A stretch of 23,676 bases of DNA from JAKJBL01 sp964461335 (GTDB lineage Bacteria; Bacillota; Clostridia; Christensenellales; CAG-138). This document shows, in pieces, positions 1 to 7,149 of the stretch (within the stretch, counting starts at the first letter, position 1; each line of letters opens with the position of its first letter). The stretch is from contig CAYWTY010000021.1 in the NCBI GenBank assembly GCA_964461335.1, forward strand, positions 1-23,676, read 5' to 3'. Under the pieces are notes generated by a model. The model searched no databases. It saw nothing but the letters and a program-made list of their open reading frames with translations, and was not told where the DNA came from. A program made the position numbers and the translations under genes.

Positions 1-715
1 GCCACGTCTCCTTGCCCGCCGGTGACGGTATGCCTTGGCTGGCGAGGTGTTTGGCGATTGCCGAGAAGGTCTTACCCTTCATAAAAAGCCTGAAGATGAG
101 CCGTACTGTTTCGGCTTCGGCGGGGATTACTTTCGGTAAACCGTCCTCGCCCTTTTCATAACCAAGGAACTGTTTATACGGAAGACTGACCTTGCCGTCT
201 GCCATTCGCTTGCGCTGACCCCAAGTCACGTTCTCTGAAATGGAGCGGCTCGCTTCCTGTGCCAAACTACTCATAATCGTTATAAGCAATTCACCCTTGG
301 AATCCAGCGTGTAGATATTCTGCTCCTCGAACCATATTTCACACCCGACCTCTTTCAGCTTTCGGACTGTGGTTAGGCTGTCTACGGTGTTCCGGGCGAA
401 ACGGCTGACCGACTTCGTAACGAGCAAGTCAAACTTACCTGCCAAGCCGTCAGCGACCATCTGCTTGAAGCCCTCGCGCCGTTTGGTATTCACCGCTGAA
501 ATGCCTTCGTCCGTGTATCCGCAGGCGAACTCCCAGTCGGGATGGCTTTTTATGAATTTTGTGTAGTAGTCCACTTGGGCATCATAGGATGTTTTCTGCT
601 CAGATGAGTCGGTGCTGACACGAGCATAAAAAGCGACACGCCGATTGACCGCCGAATTTCTCTCTTGAGCCGAAAGGATAGGTGCGGTGGCAGGGATAAC
701 TCGTATATTAGCCAT
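1..715 (-). CDS. Large serine recombinase (resolvase/invertase family), 3' end outside window
   Basis: This is the N-terminal 238 residues of a large serine site-specific recombinase; the gene continues past the left edge. The catalytic resolvase domain is visible: RVAFYARVSTDSSEQ holds the nucleophilic serine near residue 36, followed by YTDEGIS, a conserved KSVSRFARNT helix and EEQNIYTLDSKGEL. The start of the recombinase (zinc ribbon/DNA binding) domain follows, with GYEKGEDGLPKVIPAEA. The ATG at 715 overlaps the stop of the upstream recombinase (ATGGCTAA), so the two genes are probably translationally coupled. Enzymes of this family integrate or excise genetic elements without tyrosine chemistry, and tandem pairs or triplets mark the ends of many Clostridia integrative elements. 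The C-terminal DNA-binding part cannot be seen, so the att specificity cannot be judged. Confidence 0.93.
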   Translation of the reverse strand, partial: MANIRVIPATAPILSAQERNSAVNRRVAFYARVSTDSSEQKTSYDAQVDYYTKFIKSHPDWEFACGYTDEGISAVNTKRREGFKQMVADGLAGKFDLLVTKSVSRFARNTVDSLTTVRKLKEVGCEIWFEEQNIYTLDSKGELLITIMSSLAQEASRSISENVTWGQRKRMADGKVSLPYKQFLGYEKGEDGLPKVIPAEAETVRLIFRLFMKGKTFSAIAKHLASQGIPSPAGKETW

Positions 716-1850
716 TGTCCGCACCTCCAACCGCACGTTCTCTTGCGGTTTGCTTCATCTCGTCCGTCCAACTCTCGCGGCGGGGGCGATTCTCCCAATT
801 GATCGTTCGCTCCGTGCCGTCTTTGAAAACAAATACCAGAACGCCTTCATCGGGGACTGTTATTGAAGTGACCTTTGATGTGAACACGGCGGAGTCGTAC
901 TTCGAAAGCCCCAAAACCTCGGCGCATTTCTCTTTGAGGATATCCTCGGGTATTCGTTTGGCGGCGCATTCGTGCTTGCCCTTGTAAGTGTAGGTAGCGC
1001 AGGCCCAAACCACCTTGGCATATTTCGTGCCGATGCCGTTTACCTTCTTGCGGAATTTCGCTCCGCACCTTTCGCAGGTGATAAGCCCTGAAAACTCGCT
1101 GAATGTTAACTTCCGAGGGTGATTTGCCTTCGCTGCTCGCCGAGCCATCTCGAATTGAACTGCTTCGAAGGTCTCTCTGTTGATAATTGCTTCATGTGAG
1201 CCTTCGACATAGTATTTCGGTAGCTCGCCACTGTTTGACTTCCATTGCTTGGTGAGGTGGTCAGTGATAAAGCCCTTTTGCAAGCACGTATCACCGATGA
1301 ATTTTTCGTTCTTGAGAATTGAACCCACTGTGCTTTCCGACCACCGACCACCACACTTGGTGGGAACGCCGAGTTTTATGAGTTTCTTCATGATAGCATT
1401 TTTACCAAGCCCAGATAGGTAGTCGGCGAATATCATACGCACGACCTCGGCTTCTTCGGGGATAATAGTTAATTTGAAGTCCATATAATCAAACCCGTAA
1501 ATGCGGATGTTGTTGGAGGGCTTGCCCTCCTTGAAGTCCTTTCTGATACGCCACTTGCAGTTTTCGCTGACTGAACGGCTCTCCTCCTGTGCATACGAGG
1601 CGAGGATGGTGAGCATCAATTCCCCATCACCCGAAAGTGAATGTAGGTTCTGCTCCTCAAAATATATGCCAACACCGAGGTTTTTGAGTTCCCGCACAGT
1701 TTCAAGCAGCGTGACCGTATTCCTCGCAAAGCGGCTGATTGACTTCGTGAGGATGAGGTCGATGCGTCCTGCTCGGCAATCAGCAATCAGTCGTTGATAT
1801 TCAGATCTTGAATCCTTTGTGCCGGTTTCCGCTTCGTCGGCATAGCCTGC
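708..1850 (-). pseudogene. Large serine recombinase, N-terminally truncated
   Basis: A second large serine recombinase lies directly upstream of the first. Its frame is open up to a TAA at 1875-1877 that belongs to the neighbouring sequence. Recognisable protein begins near YADEAETGTKDSR and continues through KSISRFARNT, FEEQNLHSLSGDGELML, a recombinase domain and a zinc ribbon (CERCGAKFR, then a second Cys pair in WACATYTYKGKHEC). About 40 N-terminal residues, including the catalytic RxST serine, are missing. No ATG exists in frame upstream of the GTG at 1697, and a protein started there would lack the active site. The gene is therefore broken by whatever made the junction near 1850, or the contig is chimeric there. 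A coiled C-terminal segment follows the zinc ribbon, as is normal in the family. Confidence 0.85.
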
Positions 1851-1862
1851 TTCATAAATGTG
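1842..1862. other. Junction between mobile-element recombinase and chromosomal gene
   Basis: Recombinase sequence on the minus strand (reading EAGYADEAETGT) stops making sense here. On the plus strand a different protein becomes readable (FINVGGNLLSFAGS, from about 1851). The two coding signals meet within roughly 20 bases and no gene start lies between them. This is a novel joint: an element end, a deletion scar or an assembly join. No target-site duplication or inverted repeat was identified, since only one side of the element is in the window. Confidence 0.6.
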
Positions 1863-2216
1863 GGCGGCAACCTTTTAAGCTTTGCAGGCAGCGAAACTAT
1901 GCTTGATTTAAACGGAGGCATTGTAACTGCACTCCCAAAAGCAGCAGGCAGCGACGGGCTTATTCAACAATTTGTGAACGAGCAAACACCTGTGGTGCAC
2001 ATGCTCAATATGCGCGAACTCTGTGTCCGCTACGGGCTCCCTATTGACCCATCGCCTGTTCCAAAGCCGGGCGAAGGGGGGCTTTATTACAAAACATACT
2101 ATAATCGCTTTATTGCAGGGGCTGTGCTTTTACTTGCCTTTGTTATGCTATTCTTCTTTGGCAGGCAAGAAAGAGGCAGCAGAAAAGCAGCAGCACAGGA
2201 TGTGTTTTGTTTATAG
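1851..2216 (+). pseudogene. 3' fragment of a probable poly-gamma-glutamate system protein (PgsW-like)
   Basis: About 120 C-terminal residues of a gene whose 5' part is absent. The fragment reads FINVGGNLLSFAGSE, then HMLNMRELCVRYGLPIDP, then PVPKPGEGGLYY, a single hydrophobic segment (FIAGAVLLLAFVMLFFF) and a short basic tail ending at TAG. The N-V-G-G turn, the RYGLPxDP stretch and the C-terminal membrane anchor resemble, from memory, the poly-gamma-glutamate system protein family (PgsW), which accompanies capsule or released gamma-polyglutamate synthesis in some Clostridia and Fusobacteria. No pgsB, pgsC or pgsA partner is present here. A GTG at 1860 could be called as a start, but the homologous-looking sequence begins before it and no ribosome binding site precedes it, so a truncated remnant is more likely. 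The family name is uncertain. Confidence 0.5.
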
Positions 2217-2306
2217 CGTGTTTATTTTATACTGATAAAGCGCCTTTACCTACTTCTTTTACCCCATCACAAGCAAAGCATAAATCTATGCTGCACTATA
2301 TAATAA

Positions 2307-2328
2307 TGCGAGATTTTTCCTACTCGCA
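2307..2328 (-). terminator. Weak candidate terminator after the Ldh-family gene
   Basis: A 6-bp stem (TGCGAG/CTCGCA) with a 10-base loop, read on the minus strand just past the stop at 2341 and followed by TTATTATATAG. The short stem and imperfect U tract make it a weak call. Confidence 0.3.
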
Positions 2329-2340
2329 CTCAATCACATT

Positions 2341-3447
2341 TTATTCAAACGGGAAAACATAGTTTAAGCCGAACATGTCGCGCACAGCGAGCAGCTCTTT
2401 TTGAACTGCTTTGCTTACAGGTACGCCTTTATCCTTCCGCTCAAGCCATGCAAGGTGTTCCTTTTCGCCTGCAGTATAAATATGTTCTTGCCCTGGCGCC
2501 TTTTTTGAAGCACGAAGCTCTCGTAGGATTTCGCCTGCCCGCTTTTTAAACTCATCAAGGCCCATAAAGGCTTCTGTATCAATAGCCAAAAAGAAATGCC
2601 CAAGCCTAAACGGAACCTTTTCGCCTGCCTCCCCCACCCCCATAAGCTGCTTTAAGAAGCTCCCCTGCTGGAGGCACGCGCAAAGCAGCTCTACTGCAGT
2701 TGCATAGCCATAACCCTTATGACCGCCATGCTCCTCACCAAGCCCGCCAAGCGGGGTGAGCGCTGCGCCGCCTGATGTAAGAGCCTTTAAAATCTCTGCA
2801 CTGTCTGTAAGCGAGTCTCCGTCACTGCTTATAACTAGCCCTTTAGGTGTCTCAATACCTGAGCGGGCGTAGTATTCGAGCTTTCCGCGCTGAGTGACTG
2901 ATGTTGCACAATCAAGTATAAAGGGGAAATCCTCATCTGTTGGCATACCAATAGTTAGCGGGTTTGTGCCGAGCATGTTTTCAACGCCAAAAGTAGGCGC
3001 TATTGATGGGCGCGCATTTGTACCTGTTATGCCTATCATGCCTTCTTTAACTGCCATTGAAGCATAGTAGCCTGCAATTCCGTAATGTGTGGAATTGCGG
3101 CAAGCAACCATACCCAAGCCGCATTTTTTTGCTTTTTGTATTGCCATTTCCATACTGCGGTAGGCTATGACCTGCCCCATTCCGTTATTGCCGTCAATTA
3201 CTGCTGTTGAGGGCGTCTCACGCACTATTTCAAGCTCTGTAACAGGGTTTTGGATGCCTTCTAAGATGCGGTCTATGTAAATAGGCTTAAAGCGGTTGCA
3301 GCCGTGGCTTTCTATCCCCCTGCGGTCGCTCTCAAGCAAAACATCGACAACAATCTTACAATCCTCAATAGGCACACCAGAGCTATAAAACGCATCGAGG
3401 AGGAAAGCCTCCATTAAAGCCCAACTTACAAATGTTCTTTCTTCCAT
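2341..3447 (-). CDS. Ldh_2-family NAD(P)-dependent oxidoreductase (malate/L-lactate dehydrogenase type)
   Basis: A full-length 368-residue member of the Ldh_2 (malate/L-lactate/ureidoglycolate dehydrogenase) family, a cytoplasmic NAD(P)H-dependent 2-keto acid reductase with its own fold unrelated to classical LDH. Visible signatures are DRRGIESHG (residues 41-49), NSTHYGIAGYY with the likely catalytic His121, TGTNARPSIAPTFG, LGTNPLTIGMP, and GGHKGYG near 241-247 for cofactor binding. The substrate cannot be read from sequence: malate, lactate, 2,3-diketogulonate, ureidoglycolate and cyclic imino acids are all used by relatives. The ATG at 3447 follows a G-rich stretch. It sits 17 bases behind the threonine aldolase gene and is probably co-transcribed with it. 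That suggests a joint role in hydroxy- or keto-acid and amino-acid catabolism, but this is inference. Confidence 0.92.
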   Translation of the reverse strand: MEERTFVSWALMEAFLLDAFYSSGVPIEDCKIVVDVLLESDRRGIESHGCNRFKPIYIDRILEGIQNPVTELEIVRETPSTAVIDGNNGMGQVIAYRSMEMAIQKAKKCGLGMVACRNSTHYGIAGYYASMAVKEGMIGITGTNARPSIAPTFGVENMLGTNPLTIGMPTDEDFPFILDCATSVTQRGKLEYYARSGIETPKGLVISSDGDSLTDSAEILKALTSGGAALTPLGGLGEEHGGHKGYGYATAVELLCACLQQGSFLKQLMGVGEAGEKVPFRLGHFFLAIDTEAFMGLDEFKKRAGEILRELRASKKAPGQEHIYTAGEKEHLAWLERKDKGVPVSKAVQKELLAVRDMFGLNYVFPFE

Positions 3448-3464
3448 TGCGCATCAACCCCACA

Positions 3465-4496
3465 CTATATTTTGCTAAGGATTTGTGAAAATTCAGCTAA
3501 AGCAAACTCAATATCTGCCCTGCTGACATCGTTTGATGTTACAAACCGGAACATACCATCTGCAACTCCATTAATTTTTATGCCCAGCTCAAGCATTTTC
3601 TGCTGAACTTCTTCAAGCGCAGCCTCTGGCTTATCAACCTCAAAAAACACCATATTAATTTCCACAGATGCTAAATCAACACTCACACTCTCAATGTTTT
3701 GAAGCAGCCCTGCCATATAGCGCGCATTTTCATGGTCTTCTTTTAAGCGCTTTGTCATTTTTTCAAGCGCAAGTATTCCGGCTGCAGCAAGAATGCCTGC
3801 CTGCCGCATACCGCCGCCGAGCATCTTCCTGTATTTGCGGGCTTTTTTTATAAACGATGCATCCCCTGCAACAATAGAGCCAACAGGTGCGCAAAGCCCC
3901 TTAGAGAGGCAGAATGAAATAGAGTGGGCATATTTGGCGAGCTCTTTTGCCTCAAGATTAAGTGCAGCAGCAGCATTGAACAGCCGTGCGCCATCAAGGT
4001 GTACCTTTAGGTTATGGGCTAAAGCAACATCAAACACATCAGCCATGCACTTAACGCTTGCAACGCGGCCGTTTGAAAGCGCGTTTTCAATACATATGAG
4101 TGTTGTCGGCGGCTCATGAATATCTGCCTGGCGAATTGCGCGCTCAATCTTTTCTGCTTCAAAAAGACCGTTTTGGAAGTGAAGCTGACGCAGTGTAACG
4201 CCTGAAAGCACAGCAGCAGCGCCAACCTCATGCACAAAGACATGCCCCTCATCGCTTACAATTACTTCGTCTCCGCGGGAAGTCTGTGCCATAATACTAA
4301 GCTGATTGCCCATTGTGCCAGAGGCAACAAAGAGCGCAGCCTCCTTGCCAAGCATTTGTGCTCCAAGCGCTTCAAGCTTGTTGACTGTAGGGTCATCGCC
4401 ATAAACATCATCGCCCACTTCTGCCCTTGCCATTGCTTCGCGCATTTCTACTGTGGGCTTTGTGACTGTATCGCTCCTTAAATCAACAATATGCAT
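3465..4496 (-). CDS. ltaE: Low-specificity L-threonine aldolase
   Basis: A 343-residue fold-type I PLP enzyme that cleaves L-threonine or L-allo-threonine to glycine and acetaldehyde. The beta-eliminating lyase domain spans nearly the whole protein. It opens with DLRSDTVTKPTVEMREAM and contains DDVYGDDPTV, His85 in SDEGHVF (stacks on PLP in the family), VHLDGARLFNAA with Asp168 and Arg171, and the PLP lysine Lys199 in SFCLSKGLCAPVGS. Length and motif spacing match the E. coli LtaE type. The ATG at 4496 is preceded by AAGGGATG at a suitable distance. It is the first gene of a unit with the Ldh_2 oxidoreductase 17 bases downstream, and it has a candidate sigma-A promoter. Whether the physiological direction supplies glycine or degrades threonine cannot be told. 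Confidence 0.95.
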   Translation of the reverse strand: MHIVDLRSDTVTKPTVEMREAMARAEVGDDVYGDDPTVNKLEALGAQMLGKEAALFVASGTMGNQLSIMAQTSRGDEVIVSDEGHVFVHEVGAAAVLSGVTLRQLHFQNGLFEAEKIERAIRQADIHEPPTTLICIENALSNGRVASVKCMADVFDVALAHNLKVHLDGARLFNAAAALNLEAKELAKYAHSISFCLSKGLCAPVGSIVAGDASFIKKARKYRKMLGGGMRQAGILAAAGILALEKMTKRLKEDHENARYMAGLLQNIESVSVDLASVEINMVFFEVDKPEAALEEVQQKMLELGIKINGVADGMFRFVTSNDVSRADIEFALAEFSQILSKI

Positions 4497-4528
4497 ACTA
4501 TTTACATCCCTTCTGGCTGTGTTTTTTT

Positions 4529-4542
4529 AGGGCACCTGCCCT
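4529..4542. repeat. 14-base palindrome in the ltaE leader
   Basis: AGGGCACCTGCCCT is a perfect inverted repeat (6-base arms, 2-base centre), 33 bases before the ltaE start and downstream of its candidate promoter. On the minus strand it is followed by A residues, not U, so it is not a terminator for leftward transcription. It could be a repressor site or a leader hairpin. Confidence 0.35.
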
Positions 4543-4563
4543 CACTTTGTGCGGTATTGCCTT

Positions 4564-4592
4564 AGCATACTGCAGGCATGTATGTTTGTAAA
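4564..4592 (-). promoter_or_regulatory. Candidate sigma-A promoter for ltaE-ldh
   Basis: On the minus strand TTTACA (4592-4587) and TATGCT (4569-4564) are separated by 17 bases. They match five of six -35 positions and four of six -10 positions, about 70 bases before the ltaE start. Confidence 0.5.
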
Positions 4593-4649
4593 GCCAAGCC
4601 TAAAGTGTCTTTTTATATTCTTCTTAGATATGCAGCTTTTTTAGCAAGC

Positions 4650-4673
4650 AATAAAATAACCCCGCTTAGGGGT
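4650..4673 (-). terminator. Rho-independent terminator after the diguanylate cyclase gene
   Basis: Read on the minus strand, ACCCC-TAAGC-GGGGT forms a 5-bp GC-rich stem with a 5-base loop, directly followed by TATTTTATT. It lies 35 bases past the stop at 4708. Confidence 0.7.
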
Positions 4674-4707
4674 CTAATTGCATTTTTTAATCAGCAGGCA
4701 AGAAAGG

Positions 4708-6492
4708 TTAACCTTCACCATGCATTCTAAAGCGGTTCTTGCCAAACCTTTTTGATTTATAAAGCGCGCTATCAGCATTACTAAAGAGCCAATCAACTGT
4801 TTCACCATCCTCTGGGTATAAGGCTGCGCCTGCGCTGCACGAATAATTAATATCTTTAGGAGCATTGTTTATTGCAAATAGCAATTCTTCTGCCTGCACC
4901 TTAAGCTGGGCTCTGCTATTCACATTCTTTAAGAACACTAAAAACTCGTCGCCCCCTATGCGGCCTACAATATCCGTTGAACGAAACAGCTCCCGCATTT
5001 TCCCTGCAAGCCCTGTAAGCACTGCATCACCGTAAAGGTGACCATAAGTGTCGTTTATAATCTTTAAATCATCCACATCAACAATAATTAAGCCGTGAAC
5101 ACCATCCTTACCCTCCCTGGTTATGAAGCGCTGTATAAGGTTATGTGTGGTTTGTTTATTGTAGAGCTGCGTAAGTGAATCCTGCTGCGCTTTTCGCCTT
5201 AGCCACTCGGTTTCCTGCATTTGGACGTCGATATCCGTTATTTTGCCAAGCACACGCATTGGCTTGCCTTTTTCGTCTTTAAGTGTTGCTACAAGCACAT
5301 GGCACCAAATGTAGCTCCCTTCAGCGCCTCTTATACGCAGGTTATCCTTAATGAGCCGGGCGTCTTCCCTAACTGCTTTCAGCATTTCTCTGAAGTTTTC
5401 TACATCATCGGAGTAGACCATCTCCCTAATCTGCTCTTCATCCCAATGCAAAAGGCAATATCCGAACAGCTTATGGAAGTTCTCGTTTGCTACAAAAGCC
5501 TTATCTTTAAGAGAGATTTCAAAAATCACATCATCGGATTCGCTTGCAACTATCCGATATCTTTCTTCAACCCACTCAAGCCGCTCTTTTTCCGCTTTTA
5601 TAAGCCGCCCCTGCTTGCTCCAAAAATACGCAAGCCAGCTTACAAGAGCAATATAGCCTATAAGGGTCAAAAGGCTGTGCATTATAAAGGTTGCACTTAC
5701 AAACTCATATGGCTTACGCTCAGCAGAAGCTTCGTTTATGCAAAGCAGTTCAAAGCCGCCCACATCAAGCCCGCGATGTGTAATGTGGTATTCTTCCCCA
5801 AGTATATTCAGAAGCTGTGCGCCCGTTTCCTTAGGGCGCAGTCTTTCTATAAATTTGCCCTCGCTGTTTGAAAACTCAGGGTTGTTATTTAGCCATGCCT
5901 CAGCTTCTGGCGAAGCGGAAATTACAGCGCCATTGTTGTTTATAACAAGGCAAATGCCCTCATTTAAGTTTGAGCAGGGCAGAAGCATTGAGTTAAACTC
6001 ATGCGCTTCAAATGTACGCCCAAGAACAGCAATTATTGCTCCATCTTTTTTTACCGGCACATAAAGCGAAAGGAGCCTTTTGCCCTCTGCTTCCACATAA
6101 ATAGGTTCAGAGATTTCGCCGCTAAGGCTAGCTTCGAGCGCTATGCTTTTGTAGGAAGTTGAATCAATTTGGGTGTTTTTAAGCTTAAGCCAATACGATG
6201 TTTTGCCAAGCGGCGACAAAATTTCATCAAGAAAAAGCTCTGCTTCTTCGAGATCTATTTCTAAGCGTGAAAGTTTTGCTGCAAAAGAGTTTAATATTTC
6301 GTATTCTTTCTCTAGGTTGTTTATTAAAACAGAACTTCTCTGGCTTATCGCCTCCTCTAAGGATGCGTTAATAATTGCGTCAATTTTTTTATTCGTGTAT
6401 AATTTGCAGCTAAACATTATGATAAGCCAAAGTATGATCATGCAGGCAATACCGATTATGAGCGCTTTTAGTTTTGTATTTCGTTTTTCCAT
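4708..6492 (-). CDS. Membrane-bound sensor diguanylate cyclase (PAS-GGDEF)
   Basis: A 594-residue c-di-GMP synthase. Transmembrane helix 1 is about residues 10-28 (LIIGIACMIILWLIIMF) and helix 2 about 268-291. Between them lies an extracytoplasmic region of about 235 residues, shaped like a Cache-type ligand-binding domain (YVPVKKDGAIIAVLGRTF and CLVINNNGAVISA resemble its strands). A cytoplasmic PAS domain follows at about 311-425, with a PAC-like end (RVLGKITDID). A GGDEF domain spans about 436-594: DSLTQLYNK, metal-binding VDVDDLKIIND, an intact RIGGDEF (513-517) and an inhibitory I-site RSTD (504-507) five residues upstream. The enzyme should therefore be active and product-inhibited. There is no EAL domain. 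It is a single gene with its own terminator, divergent from the zinc operon. The signal sensed outside the cell is unknown. Confidence 0.93.
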   Translation of the reverse strand: MEKRNTKLKALIIGIACMIILWLIIMFSCKLYTNKKIDAIINASLEEAISQRSSVLINNLEKEYEILNSFAAKLSRLEIDLEEAELFLDEILSPLGKTSYWLKLKNTQIDSTSYKSIALEASLSGEISEPIYVEAEGKRLLSLYVPVKKDGAIIAVLGRTFEAHEFNSMLLPCSNLNEGICLVINNNGAVISASPEAEAWLNNNPEFSNSEGKFIERLRPKETGAQLLNILGEEYHITHRGLDVGGFELLCINEASAERKPYEFVSATFIMHSLLTLIGYIALVSWLAYFWSKQGRLIKAEKERLEWVEERYRIVASESDDVIFEISLKDKAFVANENFHKLFGYCLLHWDEEQIREMVYSDDVENFREMLKAVREDARLIKDNLRIRGAEGSYIWCHVLVATLKDEKGKPMRVLGKITDIDVQMQETEWLRRKAQQDSLTQLYNKQTTHNLIQRFITREGKDGVHGLIIVDVDDLKIINDTYGHLYGDAVLTGLAGKMRELFRSTDIVGRIGGDEFLVFLKNVNSRAQLKVQAEELLFAINNAPKDINYSCSAGAALYPEDGETVDWLFSNADSALYKSKRFGKNRFRMHGEG

Positions 6493-6612
6493 ATTGGCCT
6501 TTAGTGTTTTTATGATAGTCAGCGCTAACAGTTTAACATCACTATGAAGTTTTTACCAGCCTGTTTATGGCTATTGGTGCAAACTTTCTTAAAATAAAAT
6601 ACAAGCTGAATA

Positions 6613-6641
6613 TTGACATACGCATTAGTCTAAACTACACT
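6613..6641 (+). promoter_or_regulatory. Sigma-A promoter of the zur-znu operon
   Basis: A consensus -35 TTGACA (6613-6618), a 17-base spacer and a -10 TACACT (6636-6641) lie 50 bases before the first gene. The expected transcription start is near 6648. Confidence 0.72.
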
Positions 6642-6651
6642 ACAATATGAT

Positions 6652-6664
6652 AATGGTTACCATT
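6652..6664 (+). promoter_or_regulatory. Candidate Zur/Fur-type operator palindrome
   Basis: AATGGT-T-ACCATT is a perfect 6-1-6 palindrome, embedded in an AT-rich flank (TGATAATGG upstream, TTTTTA downstream). It sits just downstream of the predicted transcription start of the Fur-family gene and fits a metalloregulator autorepression site in position and architecture. Assignment to the adjacent regulator is inference. Confidence 0.5.
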
Positions 6665-6690
6665 TTTAGTTTTGATTAAGGGGTTGGCTT

Positions 6691-7149
6691 ATGCCCGCAA
6701 AGAAGGAGTATAAAACAAAGCAGAAAGACCTTATCCTTGCATGCATTAAAAGCGTACAAAGCACACATGCAAGCGCTGAGGAGATTCTTGCGCTTTTACG
6801 AAGCAGCGGCGAAGAAATTGGGCTTGCAACCATATACCGCAACCTCAACAGGCTTGTAAGGCACGGTGCTGTTGTTAAATACCCAGGGCTTGGCAGAACC
6901 AGCGCAAGCTATCAGTACATTGGTAGGCCTGAAGAGCATAAGCAGCATTATCACCTAATCTGCCTTAAATGCGGTAAGCTGGTTCATTTAGATTGTGACA
7001 AGGTTGAGGGGTTTGCAGCGCATATAAGTTTAACGCACGCTTTTACGCTTGATTTTATAAAAACAGTATTTTACGGCAGGTGCAACAGTTGTATGCAGCT
7101 TGACGTAAACGCGCACCCTGGGAGGAATACTAATGATAAAGGCTGTTAA
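6691..7149 (+). CDS. zur: Fur-family metalloregulator, probably Zur
   Basis: A 152-residue transcription factor of the Fur superfamily. A winged-helix DNA-binding domain occupies about residues 5-80, with recognition helix GLATIYRNLNRLV (44-56). The C-terminal dimerisation/metal domain has HYHLICLKCGKLVHLDC (86-102) and CNSC (131-134). The two CxxC pairs form the structural zinc site, and the HxH/HLDC residues supply sensory ligands. In front of znuACB genes the likely role is a zinc-responsive repressor (Zur), though Fur or PerR specificity cannot be excluded by sequence alone. AAGGGG lies 8 bases before the ATG. The 3' end overlaps the start of the binding-protein gene by 17 bases, so the operon is tightly coupled. 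Confidence 0.9.
   Translation: MPAKKEYKTKQKDLILACIKSVQSTHASAEEILALLRSSGEEIGLATIYRNLNRLVRHGAVVKYPGLGRTSASYQYIGRPEEHKQHYHLICLKCGKLVHLDCDKVEGFAAHISLTHAFTLDFIKTVFYGRCNSCMQLDVNAHPGRNTNDKGC

Noticed and set aside
847..1068. Overlapping short frames within the recombinases on both strands
   Set aside because: The recombinase frame carries the zinc ribbon and conserved motifs there; the other frames have no family resemblance.
5221..5871. A 216-codon plus-strand open frame inside the diguanylate cyclase gene
   Set aside because: It is antisense to a gene with clear PAS and GGDEF motifs, its protein has no recognisable features, and it has no ribosome site.
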